Assembly (NCBI GenBank): GCA_029263315.1
Contig: JAJCXR010000045.1
Location: 300,899 to 364,898 of the forward strand
Direction: 5' to 3'
Length of the DNA stretch: 64,000 bases
Source of the DNA: Acidobacteriota bacterium
GTDB taxonomy: Bacteria > Acidobacteriota > Thermoanaerobaculia > Multivoradales > J023
Made by a program: the position numbers and the translations under genes. Below, piece after piece: positions 1 to 8,539 of this stretch. Within the stretch, counting starts at the first letter, position 1. Each line of letters starts with the position of its first letter. A model generated the notes under the pieces. The model saw only the letters and a list, made by a program, of their open reading frames with translations, was not told the origin of the DNA and made no database searches.

Positions 1-19
1 GCGGAGAGCCGCTGGTAGC

Positions 20-1063
20 ATGGGCGACGAGCCCCGAGATGACCCCAACGGCTCGCTATCCGCCCGCCGATCATCGACCCATCGCAGTACCTGGACGAAG
101 GTGAGAGGACGCCTCTTGAGCCCAAAAGATCGGCCCACCGACGAGACCACCATCGATCTCGACTCCGTGACCAGCGAAGATACGCGCTTCGATGACGCCG
201 TCGTGCCGATGGTACAGCAGCAGCTCGGGGAGGCGGACATCATCCTCATCTCGCATCCGGACAGGGCCGTTCTGGGCCGCCGATACCGGCTTCCCCCCGG
301 CGGTAGCCTGTCCATTGGCCGGTCCTCCAACGCCGATGTCAGCATGCCGGAGGTGCAGTCCATGTCGCGCTTGCACGCCCGCCTGCGGCACCGCGGGAAT
401 CGGGTGGTGATCGAGGACTTGGGCAGCACCAACGGCTCCTATCTCAACGATCAACCGGTGGGGGAGTCGCGGGACATGGTGAGCGGTGATCGTTTCCAGA
501 TCGGCGCCGCCCATTTCAAGTTTCTGCAAGACCAAGATCCGGAGCACGCCTATCACGAGGCCATTTACCAGCTGGCGATCCGCGATGGGCTGACCGAGAT
601 TTTCAACAAACGCAAATTCGACGAAGAGTTGGAGCGTGAATTCGACCGGGCCCGTCGACACCAGCGCCCCTTGAGTCTGGTGCTCTTCGATGTCGATCAT
701 TTCAAGAAGGTCAACGATACCTACGGCCATCTTTGTGGCGACGCGGTTCTGCAGCAGATTTGTCGTCGAGTGGGGGGTGAGCTACGCACCGAGCAGCTCT
801 TTGCCCGGGTCGGCGGTGAGGAGTTTGCCATCATCAACCCCGAAACTCCGTTGCGGGGTGCCGATGCTATGGCGCGACGCCTGTGCGATGGCATCGCCGG
901 CCGCCTCTTCCGCTTCGACGGCCTGGACATCCGCATCACCTGCTCTTTTGGCGTCGCCGAGGTGAGTATCGATATGGCGACACCGGACGATCTCTTCGAC
1001 ATCACAGACCAGGCCCTCTATCGTTCCAAACAGGAGGGGCGCAACCGGGTGACCGCGGTATGA
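20..1063 (+). CDS. FHA-domain diguanylate cyclase (GGDEF)
   Basis: Predicted cytoplasmic diguanylate cyclase making cyclic-di-GMP from two GTP. An N-terminal stretch of about 85 residues has no recognisable fold. It is followed by a forkhead-associated phosphothreonine-binding domain (about 85-165, with GRSSNADV and SRLHARL as the core) and a C-terminal GGDEF domain (about 190-345) carrying DVDHFKKVNDTYGH and the active-site GGEEF at 265-269. The position of the inhibitory I-site (RxxD) upstream of GGEEF reads RTEQ, so product inhibition is probably weak or absent. No membrane segment is seen, so FHA recognition of a phosphorylated partner is the likely input; a Ser/Thr kinase lies 44 kb away. 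ATG at 20 is the first start in the window. The gene is followed 64 bases later by recN. Confidence 0.93.
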   Translation: MGDEPRDDPNGSLSARRSSTHRSTWTKVRGRLLSPKDRPTDETTIDLDSVTSEDTRFDDAVVPMVQQQLGEADIILISHPDRAVLGRRYRLPPGGSLSIGRSSNADVSMPEVQSMSRLHARLRHRGNRVVIEDLGSTNGSYLNDQPVGESRDMVSGDRFQIGAAHFKFLQDQDPEHAYHEAIYQLAIRDGLTEIFNKRKFDEELEREFDRARRHQRPLSLVLFDVDHFKKVNDTYGHLCGDAVLQQICRRVGGELRTEQLFARVGGEEFAIINPETPLRGADAMARRLCDGIAGRLFRFDGLDIRITCSFGVAEVSIDMATPDDLFDITDQALYRSKQEGRNRVTAV

Positions 1064-1127
1064 ATCCTTGGCGCGCCTCGAGGCCGGTTGGACACTCCAT
1101 TTCCTATTTCCAGATCGAGGTGGCCGC

Positions 1128-2861
1128 GTGCTTCGCGACCTACACATACGCAATTTAGCGGTCCTGGAAGAGGCCAGCATCAGCCTGGCCTCCGGTTTCA
1201 ACGTGCTCAGCGGAGAGACCGGGGCCGGTAAATCCATCGTCGTCGATTCCCTGGCCCTGTTGTCCGGCGTGCGCGCCAGCTCGGATCAGATCCGCACCGG
1301 GGCCAAGGCGTTGACCGTCACCGGCGTCTTCGAGCCGCTGGTGGAGGGCTGGCGACAGGTGCTGGACGAGGCGGGTGTCGAGGGGGCCGACGATGTCCTG
1401 GTGATCCGCCGTGAAATCAGTCACAGTGGACGGAATCGTGTCTTCGTCAACGATCAGCCGGTGACCCTGCGTCTGCTCTCCTTGCTCGCCCCCTACTTGC
1501 TTCGCATCCATGGCCAACGGGAAGAGCTCGGCTTGGTGGACCCGGAGCTACAGCGGGTCTGGCTGGACCGTTGCGGCGGTGCCGACGGGGAAGAGATGTT
1601 GCGGCGAACCGCCGCCGCCTATGGTGAGTTTCAGCAGGTGGCGGAGCGTCTCGAACGGCTCACCGGCAACGAGCGGGCACGCAACGAACGACTGGACTTT
1701 GCCCGCTTTCAGCTCTCGGAGATCGATGCTGCGGCGGTGCAGGAGGACGAGGAAATCGGCCTGCGCCAGGAACGGAACATCCTGCGTCACAGCGAAGCCA
1801 TCGAGGGCTCCCTGACGGAGGTCTGCGAGCTGTTGTTCGATCGGGACGGGGCCGCCTACGGCGCCGTCCACCGGGCCATGCAGCTGTGCGAGAAGGTGGC
1901 CACCTGGGAGCCGCAGGCGGTGGAATGGCGTCAGGAGCTGGACGATTTGGCGATCCGCCTGTCGGAGATGGACCGTGGCATGCACATGCGTCTCGATACC
2001 TTGGATCGCGAGCCCGGCCGTCTCGACGCGGTGGAAGATCGTTTGGCCGTCCTCGAACGGCTGTTTCGCAAGCACGGGGACAGCAGCCGCGAGCTGCTGC
2101 GACGGCGCGAGGAGCTGTCGCAGGAGTGCCAAGAGCTGACCGCCGACGAGTCGACCTTGAGCGAGATCAAGGGGCAGCTGGAAAGCGCCCTGAGGCGCTA
2201 CCGGGAAGCGGCCGCGGCGCTCTCCAAGGGCCGCCGACGGTGGGCCGAGCAGCTGCAGCAGCGGGTGCAAACGGACTTGGCGGAGCTCGCCTTGGGCAAG
2301 GCTCGCTTTCAGGTTCGCCTGGACGTGCGTCGCCGCGGCGACAGCGCCCTGCGATTGGCCGGGCAAGGGGTGGAGTTCACCGCCCGGGGCTACGACGCGG
2401 TGGTTTTCGAGTTCTCCCCCAACCCGGGCGAGGAGTTGCGGCCGTTGGCCAAGGTGGCCTCCGGCGGTGAGCTCTCCCGACTCTATTTGGCGGTCCAGCT
2501 GGCGGCCCGTGGCGACGGCGACAATCGGGGTGCCAGCACCCTGGTCTTCGACGAGGTCGACGCCGGCATCAGCGGTGCCGAGGCGGCCACCCTGGGGGCC
2601 AAATTGCAACGCCTGGCCCGCGGCGCCCAAGTCTTGGCGGTGACCCATCTGCCGCAAGTGGCGAGTCATGGCGACAACCACTACAAAGTCAGCAAAGAGG
2701 TGCGGGGTGGGCGTACGCACACGCACATCGAAGCCCTCGACGAGGCCGGCCGGATCGAAGAAGTGGCCCGCATGTTGGCCGGTAACGAGATCACCGATCT
2801 TTCCCTCTCCCATGCCCGCGAGCTGATCGCCGGAGCCCATGGCCGATCCGTCAGTGCTTGA
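1128..2861 (+). CDS. recN: DNA repair protein RecN
   Basis: SMC-like ATPase acting in recombinational repair of double-strand breaks. Walker A GETGAGKS is at residues 29-36 counted from the chosen start, a long coiled-coil middle section follows, then the ABC signature ASGGELSR and Walker B TLVFDEVDAGISG, with the C-terminal D-loop/His region VLAVTHLPQVA. The reading frame is open further upstream to an ATG at 1068, but the family begins immediately with the L-RDLHIRNLAVLEE strand. The GTG at 1128 has a GAGG ribosome-binding site 7 bases upstream and gives 577 residues, the usual RecN length, so that start is preferred. The end overlaps the following tsaC-like gene by 23 bases. Confidence 0.96.
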   Translation: MLRDLHIRNLAVLEEASISLASGFNVLSGETGAGKSIVVDSLALLSGVRASSDQIRTGAKALTVTGVFEPLVEGWRQVLDEAGVEGADDVLVIRREISHSGRNRVFVNDQPVTLRLLSLLAPYLLRIHGQREELGLVDPELQRVWLDRCGGADGEEMLRRTAAAYGEFQQVAERLERLTGNERARNERLDFARFQLSEIDAAAVQEDEEIGLRQERNILRHSEAIEGSLTEVCELLFDRDGAAYGAVHRAMQLCEKVATWEPQAVEWRQELDDLAIRLSEMDRGMHMRLDTLDREPGRLDAVEDRLAVLERLFRKHGDSSRELLRRREELSQECQELTADESTLSEIKGQLESALRRYREAAAALSKGRRRWAEQLQQRVQTDLAELALGKARFQVRLDVRRRGDSALRLAGQGVEFTARGYDAVVFEFSPNPGEELRPLAKVASGGELSRLYLAVQLAARGDGDNRGASTLVFDEVDAGISGAEAATLGAKLQRLARGAQVLAVTHLPQVASHGDNHYKVSKEVRGGRTHTHIEALDEAGRIEEVARMLAGNEITDLSLSHARELIAGAHGRSVSA

Positions 2862-3504
2862 GGTGAGGTCTCTCCGTCGCTGGTATCCGGGGGACGAGGT
2901 GGCCCCGCTGCGTCAGCACTTGGCCGACGGCGGGGTGCTGATCATTCCCACGGAGTCGAGTTACGGCTTGGCGGTGGATCCCCGGAACGCAACGGGTGTG
3001 CAGGCGGTCTATCGTCTCAAGGGGCGGGAGGGCGGCAAACCCTTGCCGGTGGTGGCGGCCGATGGACAGCAGATCTTGCATCTCGGGGTGGCGCCGAGCA
3101 GCCCCGGCCTGGCCACCGCCCACCGACTTTGGCCGGCTCCGCTGACCGTGGTCTTGCCGATCGCTGAGCCCCTGGCGGCGACGGCGGGCAGCGCAACCCT
3201 GGCGGTGCGCATTCCAGCCCATCCCCCCCTGCGGCAGCTGTTGCAGGCCCTAGGATGCCCGCTGACGGCCACCAGCGCCAACTTTTCGGGAGATCCGCCG
3301 ATCATCGAGCCGTCGCAGCTGCAGGCCTTGATGGGGGAGCAGGACGTCATCCTCATCGACGATGGGGTTTTGTCGGGCGGAGCCCCATCGACCTTGGTCC
3401 GTCCGCTCGTAGGAGGGGTGGAAGTGCTCCGTCAAGGGGCCTTCGACATGCAATATTGGTATCGGGCCGCCGGCCAGGGCTCGCGGCCTCTGGGAGATCC
3501 ATGA
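2839..3504 (+). CDS. tsaC: L-threonylcarbamoyladenylate synthase (Sua5/YciO/YrdC family)
   Basis: Predicted to make threonylcarbamoyl-AMP from threonine, bicarbonate and ATP, the first step of t6A37 modification of ANN-decoding tRNAs. The 221-residue protein shows the family core: IIPTESSYGLAVDP near the N-terminus, the KGREGGKPLPV loop that binds ATP and phosphate, and TATSANFSGDPP near residue 150. There is no C-terminal Sua5 domain, so it is the short TsaC/YrdC form. It starts inside the 3' end of recN (23-base overlap) and its stop overlaps the start of the S55 peptidase gene as ATGA at 3501-3504, so the genes are probably co-translated. The YciO branch of the family is less well characterised and cannot be excluded. 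Confidence 0.9.
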   Translation: MADPSVLEVRSLRRWYPGDEVAPLRQHLADGGVLIIPTESSYGLAVDPRNATGVQAVYRLKGREGGKPLPVVAADGQQILHLGVAPSSPGLATAHRLWPAPLTVVLPIAEPLAATAGSATLAVRIPAHPPLRQLLQALGCPLTATSANFSGDPPIIEPSQLQALMGEQDVILIDDGVLSGGAPSTLVRPLVGGVEVLRQGAFDMQYWYRAAGQGSRPLGDP

Positions 3505-5441
3505 GACGTTTGCGGAATTCTAGTTCGATCCTTTGCCTGGCCCTGTGCCCTTGGGTGTGGTGGGCCGCAACGGCCCTGGCCGCCGGGCCCACGACGGCGG
3601 CGAACCTCGCGGCGGCAGCTCCAGAGACGGCAGCTCCAGAGACGGCAGCTCCTGAGTCGACCTACGTGGTGCATCCCGACGAGCTGCGACGGGGGCAGAA
3701 GGGTTATGGCCTGTCGGTTTTTGCCGGCCATGAGCCGGTGCGCTTCGAGGTGGAGGTCTTGGGGATCATGCACCGGACGACCCCGGAGCTGAGCTATATT
3801 TTGGCGCGCTTGAGCGGTCAAGGCCTGGAACGCAGCGGTGTGGCCGCCGGCATGAGCGGCTCGCCTGTCTACTTCGACGGCCGCCTGGCCGGGGCGGTGG
3901 CCTACAGCTATCTGTTCTCCAAGGACGCCATCGCAGGCATCACCCCGATCGCCGGCATGCGGGCGATGGAGGCGCTTCCTTCGGGGGACAGCCGCCCGAC
4001 CGGGTCGCCGGCCGCCGGATCGCCGGCCGCCGGGTCGCCGGCCGCCATCGCCCCCACCTGGCAGCAGATGGTGGAGCGCTCCTTCTCCCCCGACGCCTTG
4101 CAACAGGGCCTGCAGCGCCTGCTCGGTAGCCAGGCCACGAGCCTCGATGGCGGAGGCTTGCAGCAATCTCGCCCGGCCATCACCTGGACGGCCTCCGGCT
4201 TTGCCGGCCCGGCGCAACGCCTGCTCAGCGACGCCGCCGACGGCTCGTTGGCTCCGTCCCTGGGGGGGCGGGGCGACGACCGGACCCCCGGAACCACCGG
4301 AGAGATTGTCATGCCACCGGCCATGGAAGCGGGCAGCGGCATGGCGGTGGTGCTGGTGGACGGCGACTTGAGCCTGGCGGCCCACGGTACGGTGACCGAG
4401 CGGCGGGGTGACAGCATCGTCGGTTTTGGTCATCCCATGTACGGCTTGGGGCCCGTCGTTCTGCCCTTGGCCACCTCGGAGGTGGTCACCGTGGTGGCCA
4501 GCGTCGCCAGCTCGTTCAAGCTATCCAATGCTGGGCCGCTGGTGGGTACCCTGGATCAAGATCGGGCAGCGGGGGTGCGGGGCCATCTGGGCGTGCCGCC
4601 GCCGCTCACCGACCTGCACATCCAGACCCATGGCTTGACGCAGCGTCGTTACACCATGCGCTTGGCCCAGATGCCACAGTTGCGGCCCCTGCTGCTCGGC
4701 GTTTCGGTGCTCGGCAGCCTCGACGCCAGCGATCGCGCCAGCGGCCGCCAAGGGGTGGATCTCGAAGCGACCTTCGACCTGGGAGCGCTCGGCGAGCTGA
4801 GGTTCGAGCAGAGCTTCGACGGCGATGATGCGGCCCTTGGAGCCGCCTCGTTGCTGCTCAACTACGCCTCCTTCCTCGACCTCAATCCCTGGCAACCGGT
4901 GGATATCCGCCGCGTCGACGTGCGCCTCGGTCAGTACAACGAAGCCCGCATCAACACCCTCCTGTCGGCGCAGCCGGAGTCGCGACGGGTGCGGCCGGGG
5001 CAGAAATTGGCGGTGGTCCTCGAGCTGGAGGCCTGGCGGGGGGAGCGCTTCCGTCACCGCGTCGAGGTGGAGATCCCCTCCACCGCGCCGCCGGGGGCCT
5101 ATTGGTTGATGTTGGGGGACGGCACCTCGGTGGACGCGCTCCAGCTGGCCATCGAGAAAGAAGCGCCGAACAATCTGGAGGAAGCCCTCGACAGCCTGCG
5201 CCGCTTGCGCTCTCGGCGCCATTTGACGGTGCTGGGAATGCGCGCCGCCGCCGGTTGGAGTGTCGAGGGGGAGGCCCACCCGGCTTTGCCACCGTCGTTA
5301 CGACGGCTTTTCTCCCAAGGTCAGACCACCGAATACGAAGCCTTGCGCCTGCTCATCGATCAGCAGCAGCAGGAGGTCTTGCCCTGGCCCATGGACGGTG
5401 CCCTGCGCATCGATCTCGAGGTCTTACCGCCACGCCTGTGA
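3501..5441 (+). CDS. SpoIVB-type S55 peptidase domain protein, secreted
   Basis: Predicted exported serine peptidase of the SpoIVB (S55) family, 646 residues. An N-terminal signal peptide (hydrophobic stretch about 10-28, ending ATALAAG) is followed by a low-complexity AAPET repeat. The S55 domain comes next with HPDELRRGQKGYGLSVF and the diagnostic GMSGSPVYFDG catalytic loop near residue 120, then the second half with VGFGHPMYGLGPVVLP. The central insert contains GSPAA repeats. The frame is open upstream to 3255, but the ATG at 3501 overlaps the preceding stop as ATGA and begins the signal peptide, which fixes the start. The substrate is unknown; outside sporulating Firmicutes this domain occurs in proteins of unclear role. 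The 3' end lies in a 15-base tandem repeat that includes the stop codon. Confidence 0.86.
   Translation: MRRLRNSSSILCLALCPWVWWAATALAAGPTTAANLAAAAPETAAPETAAPESTYVVHPDELRRGQKGYGLSVFAGHEPVRFEVEVLGIMHRTTPELSYILARLSGQGLERSGVAAGMSGSPVYFDGRLAGAVAYSYLFSKDAIAGITPIAGMRAMEALPSGDSRPTGSPAAGSPAAGSPAAIAPTWQQMVERSFSPDALQQGLQRLLGSQATSLDGGGLQQSRPAITWTASGFAGPAQRLLSDAADGSLAPSLGGRGDDRTPGTTGEIVMPPAMEAGSGMAVVLVDGDLSLAAHGTVTERRGDSIVGFGHPMYGLGPVVLPLATSEVVTVVASVASSFKLSNAGPLVGTLDQDRAAGVRGHLGVPPPLTDLHIQTHGLTQRRYTMRLAQMPQLRPLLLGVSVLGSLDASDRASGRQGVDLEATFDLGALGELRFEQSFDGDDAALGAASLLLNYASFLDLNPWQPVDIRRVDVRLGQYNEARINTLLSAQPESRRVRPGQKLAVVLELEAWRGERFRHRVEVEIPSTAPPGAYWLMLGDGTSVDALQLAIEKEAPNNLEEALDSLRRLRSRRHLTVLGMRAAAGWSVEGEAHPALPPSLRRLFSQGQTTEYEALRLLIDQQQQEVLPWPMDGALRIDLEVLPPRL
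3614..3658 (+). repeat. 15-bp tandem repeat encoding AAPET units
   Basis: Three consecutive 15-base units (GGCAGCTCCAGAGAC, the third diverged) lie just after the signal peptide of the S55 peptidase gene. They add five-residue AAPET/AAPES repeats in frame. Confidence 0.9.
4002..4046 (+). repeat. 15-bp tandem repeat encoding GSPAA units
   Basis: Three 15-base units (GGGTCGCCGGCCGCC, middle copy with one change) inside the S55 peptidase gene. They encode three GSPAA repeats in a linker between the two halves of the catalytic domain. Confidence 0.9.
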
Positions 5442-5500
5442 CCGCCACGCCTGTGTATCGCGCGCCCTGTGTATCGCACGGACCTGTGTATCGCGCGGAC
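5426..5500 (+). repeat. 15-bp and 16/17-bp tandem repeats across a stop codon
   Basis: ACCGCCACGCCTGTG occurs twice back to back (5426-5440 and 5441-5455), and the stop codon of the S55 peptidase gene (5439-5441) lies at the junction. It runs directly into three copies of CCTGTGTATCG beginning at 5450, 5466 and 5483, each followed by a similar GC-rich filler. Confidence 0.9.
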
Positions 5501-5592
5501 CTCGAAGGCGGCCAATGCAGGTCATGTCCAAGTCCACATTTTGCCCGTGATCGGGTCCCAGGCCGGATCGGGACCGAGATAAGGAGCCCAGG

Positions 5593-7905
5593 TTGAGAAC
5601 GAACTTCAGCTCAGCAGACGTAGAGAAGCCGAGACAACTGGCCGACTCGCCAGCCCGCATGTCCAGGATACCGAGCCTCCTTTGCACGATGGTCTTCGGC
5701 CTTGTGAGCCTCGCTTGTTTTTCCTTCGACGCCCTGGCGGCGGAGGTGGAGATCTACCGCGCCGACTCCCGCCAGGCTTTGGCCAAGGGCGACTTCGACG
5801 GCGTCGGTGTCGATCCCCGCGGACGGCTCGTCTTGGCTCGCCAGGTGACCCGCCTAGGGGGCCTGGAGGAGCCCTTCGTTTTTGCGGCCGCCGGCCACCG
5901 GGACGGTTGGGTGGTGGGCACCGGCAGCGGCGGTAAGGTGCTGTTGGTCAAGGCCGACGGCGCCACGGAATTGCTCGCCACCTTGCCGGAACCGCAAGTC
6001 TTTGCCGTGGCGGTCGACGGCGACGGCACGGTCTACGCCGCCACCTCCCCCGATGGCAAGGTCTACCGCTTGCGGGACGGCGAAGCCGAGCCCTTCTTCG
6101 AGCCGCAGGAGACCTATATTTGGGACTTGGCGATCGATGCGCAAGGGGCCCTGCTGGTGGCCACGGGCCTCGACGCCAAGCTCTACCGCGTCCAGACCTC
6201 GGGCCGCAAGACCTCCGGCCGCGGCGAGGTGCTCTACGAGGTGGCGGATGTGCATTTGCGCACACTGCTGCCCCGGCCGGACGGCAGTGTCGTCATGGGA
6301 ACCGCCGGTCAGGGGTTGATTCTCGAGCGCTCGCCGAAGGGCGACATTCGTACCTTGCACGACGCCACCCATCCGGAGATCGTCGCCCTGACGGCCGATG
6401 CCCAGGGGCATATCTACGCTGCCCTGCTGGCCTCCGAAGCCAGCCGACTGGACCTCTCCGCCACGGTCACCAAAGCCAAGACCGATGGCGACGGCGACGG
6501 CGATGGCGTCATGACGGTGACCGTCGGCGAGACCGGCGAGACGACCATCGGCTCGCGCTCGGCGGGGTTCAAAGGGGCACGCAGCATCGTCATCGAGCTC
6601 GATCCGGCCGGGGGTTTTGAAGAGCTCAGCCGTTTCGTCGACCAGACGGTGCACAGCGTGCTCTTCCACGACGGCGAGCTGTGGATCGGCACCGGCGAGG
6701 AGGGGCGCCTCTACCGCCGCCAGGGGGAGGGCGTGATGGAGGAACGGCAGCTGGAGGAGAAGCAGATCGTCGCCATGGCGGCCGGAGGTGCCGGTCTGGC
6801 TGCCTTGACCGCCAACGGCTCCGCCGCCTATCGCCTCGGGGCCAAACCCGTGGCCGAAGGGACGTACACCTCGGAGATCCTCGATTTGGAAGAAATGTCC
6901 CGTCTCGGGTCGTTCCAGTGGCAAGGGGGGGCGCCCCGCGGCAGCGCCGTCGAGCTGGCGTTTCGCAGTGGCCTGAGCTCCTTGCCGGACGCCACTTGGT
7001 CAGCCTGGCGGGATCTTCCCTGCACCGAGGGGTGCGACACCGCCGGTCGACGGCGCGAGGTGTCCCTGGCCGAGGTACCCAATGGCAGATTTGTGCAATG
7101 GCGGGCCAAGCTGACCGGTCACCAGGGGGTTTCGCCCAGCCTGGAGGTGGTGGAGCTGAGCTATCGCCAGGAAAACCAGCGACCGCGCATCGCCGAGCTG
7201 GAGGTGCTGGCGCCGGGAGAAATCCTGGTGTCGTCGAGCTTCAACCCGACAAATCAGGCCTACGAGCCCTGGAGCCCCAACCGGGAGAGCATCTTCACCA
7301 CCTTGGAGGAAGGGGATCGCAAGGAAACGTCGTCGCTCAAGACGCTCTGGAAACGGGGCTACCGCACCCTGCGTTGGAAGGCGGAGGACGCCAACGACGA
7401 TACCCTCACCTACCACCTGGAGGTGCGACCCCAAGGGTCGACGGAGCGGCAGGAGCTGCCCTGGATGTCGATCGCCGAGGACCTCGACACCTCGTATTTG
7501 AGCTTCGACAGCAGCGTGCTGCCGGACGGCATCTACCACTTCCGTCTGAGCGTCGACGATAGCGCGGGGCGCGGTGACGCCGATGCGCTGGTGGCCCGGC
7601 AAGAGACCTCGCCGGTGGTCATTGACCACTCGCCGGCCCAGTGGCTCCGGGGACGGGCCGTCGAGGGTGGTTTCGAGATCGAAGCGCGGGACGCCCTGAG
7701 CCCCCTGCGGCAAGCGGATTACAGCGTCGACGGTGGGGCGTGGCGCCAGGCCAGGGCCGTCGACGGCCTCTTGGACGGCCGCCGCGAAGCCCTGAGGTTG
7801 GAGGTTGCCGGGGAGCCGCGCATTGTCCTCTTGCGGCTCACCGATGCCGCCCACAACGTGGTAACCTTCAACGTATTATCCGAAGTCAAGCCGCCCCGTC
7901 GCTAG
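5593..7905 (+). CDS. Secreted beta-propeller-like protein of unknown function
   Basis: Function not recognised. The protein is predicted to be exported: a hydrophobic signal segment (SLLCTMVFGLVSLACFSFDALAA) lies about 30-50 residues from the first start. The next 350 residues contain repeated short beta motifs of the type V-AVDGDGTVYAATSPDGKVYRL, WDLAIDAQGALLVATGLDAKLYRV and LWIGTGEEGRLYR, as in NHL/SMP-30-like propellers. The C-terminal part looks like fibronectin-type or Ig-like beta domains. The TTG at 5593 has AAGGAG 6 bases upstream and is chosen; the ATG at 5659 would give a more conventional signal peptide but has no visible ribosome-binding site. There is a short DGDGDG run near residue 300. 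It may belong to the same transcript as the S55 peptidase gene 150 bases upstream. Confidence 0.78.
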   Translation: MRTNFSSADVEKPRQLADSPARMSRIPSLLCTMVFGLVSLACFSFDALAAEVEIYRADSRQALAKGDFDGVGVDPRGRLVLARQVTRLGGLEEPFVFAAAGHRDGWVVGTGSGGKVLLVKADGATELLATLPEPQVFAVAVDGDGTVYAATSPDGKVYRLRDGEAEPFFEPQETYIWDLAIDAQGALLVATGLDAKLYRVQTSGRKTSGRGEVLYEVADVHLRTLLPRPDGSVVMGTAGQGLILERSPKGDIRTLHDATHPEIVALTADAQGHIYAALLASEASRLDLSATVTKAKTDGDGDGDGVMTVTVGETGETTIGSRSAGFKGARSIVIELDPAGGFEELSRFVDQTVHSVLFHDGELWIGTGEEGRLYRRQGEGVMEERQLEEKQIVAMAAGGAGLAALTANGSAAYRLGAKPVAEGTYTSEILDLEEMSRLGSFQWQGGAPRGSAVELAFRSGLSSLPDATWSAWRDLPCTEGCDTAGRRREVSLAEVPNGRFVQWRAKLTGHQGVSPSLEVVELSYRQENQRPRIAELEVLAPGEILVSSSFNPTNQAYEPWSPNRESIFTTLEEGDRKETSSLKTLWKRGYRTLRWKAEDANDDTLTYHLEVRPQGSTERQELPWMSIAEDLDTSYLSFDSSVLPDGIYHFRLSVDDSAGRGDADALVARQETSPVVIDHSPAQWLRGRAVEGGFEIEARDALSPLRQADYSVDGGAWRQARAVDGLLDGRREALRLEVAGEPRIVLLRLTDAAHNVVTFNVLSEVKPPRR

Positions 7906-7953
7906 CTCGATAGCGCCGAGCACGGGCACCAATTGCAGAATGGAGAGGATCCT

Positions 7954-8457
7954 GTGGACCAGATCGAAAGGCCCCGTATCGCTGTATTTCCCGGGTCCTT
8001 CGATCCGTTGCACAATGGTCACCTCGACATCATCGAACGATGCAGCCCAATCTTCGACGAAGTGATCATCGCCGTGCTGCGCAATACCCAGAAGAACCCC
8101 CTGTTTACGATTGACGAACGGGTGGAGATCATCACCGAGGTGCTCGATCACCGGCCCAACTGCCGGGTCGAAAGCTTCACCGGCCTGTTGGTGGACTTCA
8201 TGGAAACGCAGAACGCCCACATCATCGTGCGCGGGCTGAGGGCCGTCTCGGACTTCGAATCGGAATTCCAGATGGCTTTGATGAACCGTCGTCTCGACAG
8301 CCGTCGCGAGACCTTCTTCATGACCCCCAAGGAGGAGTACAGCTACCTCTCCAGCCGCCTTGCCAAGGAGGTCTTTCTCCTCGGTGGGGATTTGGAAGGC
8401 TTGGTGCCGCCGCCGGTCCTGGCGCGTCTGCGGGAACGGATGGGGCGCCCGGCTTAG
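7954..8457 (+). CDS. coaD: Phosphopantetheine adenylyltransferase
   Basis: Fourth step of coenzyme A biosynthesis: adenylyl transfer from ATP to 4'-phosphopantetheine giving dephospho-CoA. The nucleotidyltransferase signature PGSFDPLHNGHLD is at the N-terminus. RGLRAVSDFESEFQMALMNR and the TPKEEYSYLSSRLAKEV segment follow, as in bacterial CoaD. The GTG at 7954 is 5 bases after GGAGAGG and gives 167 residues, close to the family length of about 160; an upstream TTG at 7933 is possible but lacks a site. The stop codon lies inside a 15-base tandem repeat that continues into the intergenic region, so the last residues (GRPA) are repeat-encoded. Confidence 0.96.
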   Translation: MDQIERPRIAVFPGSFDPLHNGHLDIIERCSPIFDEVIIAVLRNTQKNPLFTIDERVEIITEVLDHRPNCRVESFTGLLVDFMETQNAHIIVRGLRAVSDFESEFQMALMNRRLDSRRETFFMTPKEEYSYLSSRLAKEVFLLGGDLEGLVPPPVLARLRERMGRPA

Positions 8458-8493
8458 GGGCGCCCGGCATAGGGGCGCCCAGCATAGGGGCGT
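8442..8493 (+). repeat. 15-bp tandem repeat at coaD 3' end
   Basis: Three full units and a partial fourth of GGGGCGCCCGGCATA-type sequence (8442-8456, 8457-8471, 8472-8486, then GGGGCGT). The coaD stop codon (8455-8457) is in the first junction. The GGGGCGCC core recurs in the arrays at 20272 and 54291. Confidence 0.9.
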
Positions 8494-8539
8494 CAGAAGT
8501 TGTCATCCTCCTAAATTCTTCGGCTCAAGGAGAGAACCC

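Noticed and set aside
1548..2840. 430-residue minus-strand frame inside recN
   Set aside because: No motif; recN Walker and signature motifs are on the + strand.
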